Positions 58,242 through 64,000 of a stretch of 64,000 nt of DNA are shown here, in pieces. Location of the stretch: assembly GCA_903882875.1 (NCBI GenBank), contig CAIRYQ010000129.1, forward strand, positions 1-64,000, in the 5' to 3' direction. A model generated the notes under the pieces. The model was not told where the DNA came from. It made no database searches and worked only from the letters and a program-made list of their open reading frames with translations. Position 1 is the stretch's first letter. Every line of letters starts with the position of its first letter. The DNA is from an uncultured Spartobacteria bacterium (lineage in GTDB: Bacteria > Verrucomicrobiota > Verrucomicrobiia > Chthoniobacterales > Chthoniobacteraceae). The translations under genes were made by a program, and so were the position numbers.

Positions 58242-58469
58242 TCAGTTGCGGCTCCTTTTCGTTGCGCGCGTCTCATCTGCGACCGAAACAATGTGCAGCG
58301 CGTCGAGCGTGTGAGTGACATCGCGCGTATCAATCACCGACACCACGCCACGACCGACCGCGGTGAAATCCGGATGCGGGATGCGAAATTGGCGCCCGTC
58401 GGAAAGATGAATCACGAGAGGCTTGAACTGCTGCGCGAGCCGCTCGCGGATTGGATTGAGATTCAGCAT
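58242..58469 (-). CDS. Small conserved-looking protein upstream of mcsA
   Basis: 75 residues from the ATG at 58469: MLNLNPIRERLAQQFKPLVI, then DGRQFRIPHPDFTAVGRGVV and DTRDVTHTLDALHIVSVAD. The HPDF and LDALHIVSV blocks resemble a small beta-rich family I have seen in Verrucomicrobia and Planctomycetes, of unknown function. It heads the mcsA-mcsB transcription unit with a 5-bp gap, so a link to arginine phosphorylation or to a shared stress promoter is possible. Confidence 0.65.
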   Translation of the reverse strand: MLNLNPIRERLAQQFKPLVIHLSDGRQFRIPHPDFTAVGRGVVSVIDTRDVTHTLDALHIVSVADETRATKRSRN

Positions 58470-58516
58470 GGGAGGAAAATTCACCCCTTGTGCGCGGGGG
58501 TCAAGCCGCCGTCCGC

Positions 58517-59401
58517 TTATTCGTACACCGGCGTTCCCGTCGAGTTCGCGATCTCGCGGAATTTCGCGATGACGCGCTTTGTGATCACGCCGGGTTTTCC
58601 GTCGCCGATGACGCGCTGATCGAGTTTCACCGCCGCGATGACTTCCGCCGCGGTGCCGGTGAGGAAGCATTCGTCCGCCGTAAAAATGTCGTGCCGCGTG
58701 AGGTCGCGCTCATGCAGCGGGATGCCGAGCGTCGCCGCGATTTCAAACACCACGCGCCTCGTGATTCCGTCGAGCGCGCCCGCGCTGAGCGGCGGCGTGG
58801 AGATCGCACCGTCGCGGATGATGAAGATGTTGTCGCCCGTGCATTCCGCGACGAGACCCTGATCGTTCAGCATGAGTCCCTCCTCCGCGCCGGCTTGGAT
58901 TGCCTCCACTTTCGCCATCACGTTGTTGAGATAGTTCAGCGACTTCACCTGCGGCGGCAGGATGTCGTGCCGCGGGCGTCGCGTCGCGACCGTGGCCATC
59001 ACGAGCCCATTTTCATACGCGCTCGGCGGATAGAGCTGGATGCTCGCCGCGATGATGAACACCGAAGCCTTCGGGCATTTGTAAGGCGAGAGCCCCATCG
59101 GGCCGACGCCACGCGTGATCACCGTGCGGATGTAGCCGTCGCGAAGCCCGTTCGCCTTCACTGTCTCGACCGTCGCTCCGATCATTTCCTCGGGCGTCAT
59201 CGGAATCGTGAGCAGCAGCGACTTCGCGCTGTCGTAGATGCGCCGCGTATGCTCTTCGAGACGGAAGACGCGCCCGTTGTAAAAGCGGATGCCCTCGAAG
59301 CAGCCGTCGCCGTAGAGCAGGCCGTGATCGAATACGGAAATCTTCGCCTGCGATTCAGGGACAATCTTTCCGTCGAGGTAAATGAGCAGTTCTTTCGTCA
59401 T
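58517..59401 (-). CDS. ilvE: Branched-chain amino acid aminotransferase (class IV PLP enzyme)
   Basis: 294 residues from the ATG at 59401 (MTKELLIYLDGKIVPESQ). Class IV aminotransferase blocks: VFDHGLLYGDGCFEGIRFYN, TRGVGPMGLSPYKCP, KSLNYLNNVMAKVEAIQAGA (PLP-binding Lys in VKSLNYL), EEGLMLNDQGLVAECTGDN and FLTGTAAEVIAAVKLDQR. It transfers amino groups between glutamate and leucine, isoleucine or valine. D-amino acid transaminase or ADC lyase relatives are less likely given the GYIRTVITRG and CTGDN signature. Confidence 0.9.
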   Translation of the reverse strand: MTKELLIYLDGKIVPESQAKISVFDHGLLYGDGCFEGIRFYNGRVFRLEEHTRRIYDSAKSLLLTIPMTPEEMIGATVETVKANGLRDGYIRTVITRGVGPMGLSPYKCPKASVFIIAASIQLYPPSAYENGLVMATVATRRPRHDILPPQVKSLNYLNNVMAKVEAIQAGAEEGLMLNDQGLVAECTGDNIFIIRDGAISTPPLSAGALDGITRRVVFEIAATLGIPLHERDLTRHDIFTADECFLTGTAAEVIAAVKLDQRVIGDGKPGVITKRVIAKFREIANSTGTPVYE

Positions 59402-59626
59402 GCGAGCGGCGGACGGTGGCAGGCCGCGCGGCGAATTCAAGCGGCGACATACACGACGTGCGTTTCACATTCATCATGCCGAACGCGCCGCAGATCCGAT
59501 GTCGCGCGAATGTCGCTTGCCGCCATCCCGTCAGCGCCGGCGAAGCAGGGCCGCACGCACATTGAAAAATCTTCCCCGTGCCATCCGTTCCTGCCCGGCT
59601 AGACTGTCATCGCCATTCAATTTCTG

Positions 59627-60082
59627 ATGAACACCGAACTCGAAGAACTCTACCAGCAGGTCATCCTCGACCACTCGAAGCGCCCGCGCAACTACGGCGA
59701 GCTGCCCGGCGCGGTGAGCGTCCACGGCGACAATCCCTCGTGCGGCGACGAACTCGATCTGCATGTGAAATTCCGCGCGGACGGCGGAGTCGAGGATCTG
59801 AAATTCACCGGCAGCGGCTGCGCGATCAGCCAGGCCAGCGCGTCGCTGATGACGATGAAGCTCAAGGGCAAGCCGCGCGCGGAGGCCGAGGAATTTCTCC
59901 GCGCATTCCACCATCTCGTGACGGCCGGCACCGCGCCGACAGTGAAGGGCTTCGGCGATCTCATCCTGCTCGGCGGAGTGCGAAAATTTCCCCAGCGCGT
60001 GAAGTGCGCGATGCTCGCGTGGCGCGCATTCGAGCAGGCGCTCCGCGAGCCCGGCGGCGCGGTGACGACGGAGGCGGAGTGA
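59627..60082 (+). CDS. sufU: SufU/IscU-type iron-sulfur cluster scaffold or sulfur-transfer protein
   Basis: 151 residues. ELYQQVILDHSKRPRNYGEL starts the family; metal-binding residues are Cys39 and Asp41 in NPSCGDE, Cys65 in GSGCAISQAS and Cys127 in VKCAMLAW. The insertion between the second and third cysteines (GKPRAEAEEFLRAFHHLV) is the SufU hallmark versus IscU. It should take sulfur from a cysteine desulfurase; no sufS/B/C/D gene is in the window. Confidence 0.9.
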   Translation: MNTELEELYQQVILDHSKRPRNYGELPGAVSVHGDNPSCGDELDLHVKFRADGGVEDLKFTGSGCAISQASASLMTMKLKGKPRAEAEEFLRAFHHLVTAGTAPTVKGFGDLILLGGVRKFPQRVKCAMLAWRAFEQALREPGGAVTTEAE

Positions 60083-60095
60083 GAGATTTTCACCA

Positions 60096-60167
60096 CGAAG
60101 GGCACGAAGAACACGAAGAATGAGGTATGGATGCGAGCGTGTTCATTTCCGCCCTTCGTGCCCTTCG
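60096..60167. repeat. Dispersed-type palindromic repeat (CGAAGGGCACGAAG)
   Basis: A perfect 14-bp inverted repeat (60096-60109 with 60154-60167), accompanied by an extra ACACGAAGAA direct copy. The sequence CACGAAGGGCACGAAG is of a type I recall as highly repeated in many Planctomycetes and Verrucomicrobia. It sits just downstream of sufU and may stabilise or end that transcript. Confidence 0.7.
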
Positions 60168-60234
60168 CAGTTAAATTTGCCACGCGTCCAATTCGGCGCT
60201 TGCCACCGCGCGTGCGAATCAGCCCGATCACGGG

Positions 60235-60723
60235 ATGCAACTTACCGACGAACAAAAACAGAAAGTCACCGCGTGGCTGGCGGACGGCCTGAAGCTTTCC
60301 GACATTCAAAGCCGCCTCGGCGACGAATGCGGCCTGCGCCTCACCTACATGGATGTGCGGATGCTCGTGGACGACCTCAAGCTCGTGCCGAAAGATCCGC
60401 CCGCGCCCGTCGTGGAAAAACCCGAGCCTGCGGCGGCGGAAGCCGCTGCTCCCGCACCAGCAGCAACGCTCGTCGCGGATTCAGCAGATGCACCGGCGCA
60501 GCCTGCATCGAAAGTCTCGCTCACCGTGGATCAGATCGCGCGTCCCGGAACGATCGTCAGCGGCGGCGTAACATTCAGCGACGGCAAATCCGCGGCGTGG
60601 TATCTCGATCAGACGGGCCGCCTCGGCGTCGTGCCCGGCGAGCAGGGCTACCGTCCGCCCGAAGGCGACGTGGAGCAGTTCCAGGCAATGCTCGATCGCG
60701 AACTCGCAAAGCTCGGCTACTGA
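60235..60723 (+). CDS. Unknown protein: helical N-terminus, Ala/Pro linker, C-terminal beta domain
   Basis: 162 residues. The N-terminal part (DEQKQKVTAWLADGLKLSDI followed by QSRLGDECGLRLTYMDVRML) resembles a helix-turn-helix. A Pro/Ala/Glu linker (about 55-95) leads to a C-terminal domain (GTIVSGGVTFSDGKSAAWYL, then DQTGRLGVVPGEQGYRPPEG). I recall similar hypothetical proteins in Verrucomicrobia but no function. Monocistronic. Confidence 0.65.
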   Translation: MQLTDEQKQKVTAWLADGLKLSDIQSRLGDECGLRLTYMDVRMLVDDLKLVPKDPPAPVVEKPEPAAAEAAAPAPAATLVADSADAPAQPASKVSLTVDQIARPGTIVSGGVTFSDGKSAAWYLDQTGRLGVVPGEQGYRPPEGDVEQFQAMLDRELAKLGY

Positions 60724-60960
60724 ACGGACGGTGCGGACATCGGCAGCGTTGGGATGGCAATGCGGTTGGTGATGCGCTGAGATGTTGTGGTGCCCAATTT
60801 CTGCGCGGAGGCTTTACAGATTGTTGCGACGGCGGTGTGCGGAGCGCAGTGTCGGGCCTTCCATGAGTCCCCGCCTTTTCCTCCGATCCGCAGTCTCTGC
60901 TCTCGCGCGCTTCATGGGCTGCAGCCTCGATGAAACCCAGCACGATCTCACCACTCCGGA

Positions 60961-61905
60961 ATGAGCGGCACTTTCCAAAACACGACAGTCGGCGCCATCG
61001 AAGCTGGCGGCACGAAGTTCATCTGCTCGGTCGGCATCGGGCCGGACGCTGGGATGCTGGCGCGCGCGCATTTTCCGACTGGCGACGATCCGGTGCGGCT
61101 GATGGGCAAAGTCGTCGAGTGGTTCAAAGCGCAGCAGAAAATGCACGGGCCGCTGGCGGCGATCGGTGTCGCGTCATTCGGGCCGGTGGATCTCGATGCA
61201 CAGTCGCGGACGCATGGCTTCATCACCACCACACCGAAGCCCGGCTGGCGGAACGCGGACATCCTCGGCCCGCTGCGACGCGCGTTTCCGCGCGTGGCGC
61301 TCGGCTTTGACACCGATGTGAATGGCGCGGCGCTCGGCGAACATCGCTGGGGTGCGGCGCGGGGGCTGGACGATTTCGTGTACATCACCGTCGGCACCGG
61401 CATCGGCGGAGGCGGGATGGCGCGCGGGCGTTTGCTGCACGGGCTCGTGCATCCCGAGATGGGCCACATGGGTCTGCCACGGCTCTCGGGTGATGACTTC
61501 GAGGGCGCGTGCCCTTTCCACGGACGCTGCTGGGAGGGCCTCTGCTCCGGCCCCGCGATCGCGAAACGCACAGGAATGCCCGCGGAGGATTTGCCGCCCG
61601 AGCATCCCGCGTGGGAGACCGTGATTCGCTACGCGGCCCACGCGCTCGTGAATATCACCTGCGTGCTGTCGCCGCGCCGCATCATCGTCGGCGGCAGTGT
61701 GAGAAAGGCGGGCCGCCTCGGCGAGGAGGCGTTCTTCGCGCGGCTGCGCGCGGCCTTTCGCGAAATCATGGCCGGCTACATCGCATCGCCGTCGCTCAGT
61801 GAGACAGGCATTGCGGACTTCATCGTCCCGCCGGATCTCGGCGACGACGCAGGCGTCTGCGGCGCCATCGCGCTGGCGCAGGAGGCACATCGAGAAAAAT
61901 CATGA
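60961..61905 (+). CDS. ROK-family fructokinase
   Basis: 314 residues. GAIEAGGTKFICSVG (ATP loop), FDTDVNGAALGEHRWGAA (catalytic Asp119), VYITVGTGIGGGGM, and the zinc site His169 with Cys184, His187, Cys190 and Cys195 in GACPFHGRCWEGLCSG. EAGGTKF and CPFHG-C-EG are the marks of the ScrK/Mak fructokinase branch, which phosphorylates fructose (or mannose). The contrast with the zinc-less ROK kinase at 52893 is clear. The 237-bp region before it (60724-60960) shows nothing I can interpret. Confidence 0.9.
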   Translation: MSGTFQNTTVGAIEAGGTKFICSVGIGPDAGMLARAHFPTGDDPVRLMGKVVEWFKAQQKMHGPLAAIGVASFGPVDLDAQSRTHGFITTTPKPGWRNADILGPLRRAFPRVALGFDTDVNGAALGEHRWGAARGLDDFVYITVGTGIGGGGMARGRLLHGLVHPEMGHMGLPRLSGDDFEGACPFHGRCWEGLCSGPAIAKRTGMPAEDLPPEHPAWETVIRYAAHALVNITCVLSPRRIIVGGSVRKAGRLGEEAFFARLRAAFREIMAGYIASPSLSETGIADFIVPPDLGDDAGVCGAIALAQEAHREKS

Positions 61906-62101
61906 AGGCATCACCGCTCGCGCCGACGCGTCGGATGCAGAGCCCGTGAATTCATTCCCCGAAGACCAGCGCGACCAATGCACGTCCACGACAAGGACGA
62001 CGGCAAAGTGGCAGCGGCGGTTGAATGGGTGCCAGTGCGGATTGAACGGCTGTGGATCCGGGTTACACGGGTATGGATAAGCCGTCTCCTCAATCATTTT
62101 C

Positions 62102-62260
62102 AGTTAAAGTGTAGCCGCTGTGGTTCGGGGATCGGTGGTGGAACGCGTCGCTCCGCGCGCGTTTGGGCGTGGATGGCGAGGCTTGCTTGCAGTCGGAGGA
62201 AGCGCGCGGAGCGATGCGCTCCACCGCGCACAACTCCACCCATCCGGCCACACTTTAACT
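62102..62260. mobile_element. 159-bp MITE-like palindromic element
   Basis: Terminal inverted repeats AGTTAAAGTGTAGCCG (62102-62117) and CGGCCACACTTTAACT (62245-62260) match at 15 of 16 positions. An inner pair of 23-bp arms (62137-62159 with 62203-62225; GGTGGA-CGC-TCGCTCCGCGCG) matches at 21 of 23. No reading frame of note. It occupies the 364-bp gap between convergent fructokinase and histidine kinase genes. Target-site duplication is not obvious. A nonautonomous element or large REP is likely. Confidence 0.65.
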
Positions 62261-62269
62261 TAAACTGCT

Positions 62270-63451
62270 CTACGCCGCCGGTGCCGGGAGCATCCGCACG
62301 CGCTGGTCGTCGAGCGGCAGCTTCATGGTGAGCGAGAGGCCTTTTCCAGCGTCGTTCAGCAGCTCGATCTCGCCGCCGTGTTCGCGGACGATGCGGCGGA
62401 CGATGAGCAGACCGAGGCCGCTGCCCGCGGCCTTTGTGGTAAAGTAGGGCTCGAAAATTTTGCTCATCTCGGCCTCGGGAATTCCGCCGCCACTGTCGGC
62501 GAAGGTGATGCTCACGAAGCGGTCGTCCATATCCGTGCGGATGCGGAGGATGCCGCCGGCTTTCATCGCCTGGAATGCGTTGCGGATGACGTTGAAGAAC
62601 GCCTGCTTGATCTGCGTGCGATCGAGTTCGAGCAGCGGAAGGTCGGAGCGCAGCTCGGTCTCGATGATGATGCTGCGGTCGGTCGTCTCGGCGTTCAAAA
62701 AGCGGACGCTCTCCTCGACGAGCTGGTTCACATTTTCGAGGCGGCGCTCCAGTCGCGCGGGACGGATCGCGCCGAGGAACTGCCGGATGATCGTGTCGAG
62801 CCGCGAGATTTCCTCCTTCGCGATGTCCACGCTGCCGAGCAGATCCTTGCGCTGCGATTCGGGGAGCTTGCGCAGTTTGCGCGCGAGAAGCTGGAGCTGG
62901 ATGTTGAGTGAGTTGAGCGGATTGCCGACCTCGTGCGCGACGCCCGCGGCGAGCATCGTGAGCGCGTTCATGCGCTCGCTCTGGATGGTCTCCTCCGTGC
63001 TCTTGCGGCTCTCGGTGATGTCGCGGAGGATCACCGCGTAGCCGATGAGCTCCTGCTCGGCCGCACCGCGTTTCTTGCCGGGTGATTTTTCCACGCGCAG
63101 CGGCGTGACGTAAAAATTCAGGAACCGGTTCTGCGGGTAGAAAACCTCCATGTCGCGCGACACGGATTTTTCCGCCGCGGCGATGGCATTCCAGTCGAGC
63201 CCGCGGAGCTGCGACGCGAGCGGACGGCCCTTCGCCGCATCGCGCTCGATGCCGAAAAATCCGCACGCGGTGCGATTGAGATACGTGATGTGGCCCGCGG
63301 GATCGGTGACGATGACGCCCTCGTGCAGCGCGTCGAAAATCGTCTCGAAGAATCCTTTCTCATCGGCGAGCCGGTGGACGTAGTCGCGGATTTCCTCGGG
63401 ACGGACGCGTCCGAGGCGTTCGAGGAGCTTGTCGAGGAAACCGGAGTTCAT
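62270..63451 (-). CDS. PAS-domain sensor histidine kinase (NtrB-like), cytoplasmic
   Basis: 393 residues without membrane helices. PAS domain about 35-145: FETIFDALHEGVIVTDPAGH and ITYLNRTACGFFGIERDAAK. HisKA: LAAGVAHEVGNPLNSLNIQL with phospho-acceptor His173. HATPase: FFNVIRNAFQAMKAGG (N box), FADSGGGIPEAEMSKIFEPY (G1 and F boxes) and KAAGSGLGLLIVRRI (G2). The HEVGNPLNSL form is close to NtrB/AtoS-type kinases that act on NtrC-family regulators. No response regulator is in the window; the gene downstream on this strand is not visible before the MITE. Confidence 0.9.
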   Translation of the reverse strand: MNSGFLDKLLERLGRVRPEEIRDYVHRLADEKGFFETIFDALHEGVIVTDPAGHITYLNRTACGFFGIERDAAKGRPLASQLRGLDWNAIAAAEKSVSRDMEVFYPQNRFLNFYVTPLRVEKSPGKKRGAAEQELIGYAVILRDITESRKSTEETIQSERMNALTMLAAGVAHEVGNPLNSLNIQLQLLARKLRKLPESQRKDLLGSVDIAKEEISRLDTIIRQFLGAIRPARLERRLENVNQLVEESVRFLNAETTDRSIIIETELRSDLPLLELDRTQIKQAFFNVIRNAFQAMKAGGILRIRTDMDDRFVSITFADSGGGIPEAEMSKIFEPYFTTKAAGSGLGLLIVRRIVREHGGEIELLNDAGKGLSLTMKLPLDDQRVRMLPAPAA

Positions 63452-63578
63452 GCGCGCTGTGCATAACCGCCGCGGCGCGCTTGCGGAAGCAAAAGGGCGG
63501 AGGCTGGCGCGGCACCCGCCTTCCTCGCCGTGTGCCCTGCGGGTGTTCGATGCAGTGTGCTACCCGAGCGGAAATGCG

Positions 63579-64000
63579 CTACCGGGCCTCGACGCGGAAA
63601 CAGAAATTTTCGGCGCTCGCGCCGCCCTTGCCGTCGCGGACGATGGCGAACACGCGGTAGTTCCCCGGCTTGGCGGGCGTGCGGATGACGGCCTGATTTT
63701 TTTCCGCGCTCACGATGGCATCGGGGAATGACGGCGGTTCCGCTTCCTTGTCGCCGCCGACCTTCAAGTCCGTGCTCTCAGCGGTTACGGTCCACTCCCA
63801 TTTGAGATCGTCGCCATCGGGATCGGTCGCCTCCGCCCGCACGGTGCAAAGCTGGCCGGGCGCGATGACCGCTTCCTTCAATTCCGACTCGAAGCGCGTG
63901 ACGCGCGGGCAGCGGTTCGCCGGCCATTGGTCGGTCCATGCGCGGCACATGGCGTCCACCTGCGGCAGTTTCTCGCCGGTTTTCAGGAACATCCCGTACC
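63579..64000 (-). CDS. C-terminal part of a large protein with PKD/Ig-like domain (cut by window edge)
   Basis: The frame is open to the right edge, so the gene extends beyond the window; the ATG at 63992 is internal. AMCRAWTDQWPANRCPRVTR precedes an Ig-like fold (APGQLCTVRAEATDPDGDDL, KWEWTVTAESTDL, PGNYRVFAIVRDGKGGASAE), the PKD type. WPANRCPRV before such a domain is typical of the ends of secreted glycoside hydrolases in this phylum, so a glycosidase is my guess. Confidence 0.65.
   Translation of the reverse strand, partial: YGMFLKTGEKLPQVDAMCRAWTDQWPANRCPRVTRFESELKEAVIAPGQLCTVRAEATDPDGDDLKWEWTVTAESTDLKVGGDKEAEPPSFPDAIVSAEKNQAVIRTPAKPGNYRVFAIVRDGKGGASAENFCFRVEAR

Overview
The window is a GC-rich chromosomal stretch from a bacterium of the phylum Verrucomicrobiota (a Chthoniobacter/Spartobacteria-type relative is my guess). 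The reasons are a Planctomycetes-Verrucomicrobia-type microcompartment locus, a planctomycete-type cytochrome c fused to WD40 repeats, a McsA-McsB pair outside Firmicutes, an Uma2 gene, a dnaG-rpoD pair, weak Shine-Dalgarno signals, and several families of long palindromic extragenic repeats. I found no rRNA, tRNA, CRISPR array, prophage or intact insertion sequence. Gene calls rest on motifs and family resemblance read by eye; no searches were run.

Layout. 1-6.9 kb: a cut-off Ser/Thr kinase, fabF, a pair of secreted or membrane proteins with Cys-x-Cys motifs, a ThuA-like protein, a fatty acid desaturase, a DUF1348 protein and a GNAT acetyltransferase. 7-16.1 kb: an ABC ATPase without a permease, overlapping dac-pfkA genes, an ABC ATPase / Uma2 / FtsX-type permease operon, and a serine acetyltransferase. 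16.2-24.5 kb: dnaG, rpoD with a histone-like Lys/Ala tail, several envelope or unknown proteins, a GNAT and a Vsr endonuclease.

24.6-32.0 kb is the most coherent system. It is a ten-gene microcompartment operon (PduL, three hexameric and three pentameric shell proteins, acetate kinase, CoA-acylating aldehyde dehydrogenase, class II aldolase) preceded by a DeoR-family regulator. By analogy with the characterised planctomycete locus, the aldolase makes lactaldehyde from fuculose- or rhamnulose-1-phosphate. The dehydrogenase, PduL and acetate kinase then carry the aldehyde carbon to acyl-CoA, acyl-phosphate and acid with ATP. Three related 20-bp dyads sit on the operon promoter, at the regulator's stop codon and on the regulator's promoter, which suggests repression plus autoregulation. 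Two long hairpins lie between cistrons.

32-47.4 kb: an SGNH/MBOAT polysaccharide O-acylation pair, glycogen synthase, a possible cysteine-peptidase-like secreted protein, a 146-bp nested palindrome, a NhaD-type antiporter, riboflavin synthase with two small overlapping genes, a 12-copy 21-bp minisatellite, a secreted glycoside hydrolase, guanine deaminase, nadC-birA and a soluble histidine kinase. 47.5-64 kb: a giant cytochrome/WD40/coiled-coil protein, a MurU-AmgK-like cell-wall sugar recycling pair, two ROK sugar kinases, a PQQ-repeat protein, a PqiA-like protein, the mcsA-mcsB operon, ilvE, sufU, a MITE-like element, a PAS histidine kinase, and the 3' end of a large gene with a PKD-like domain.
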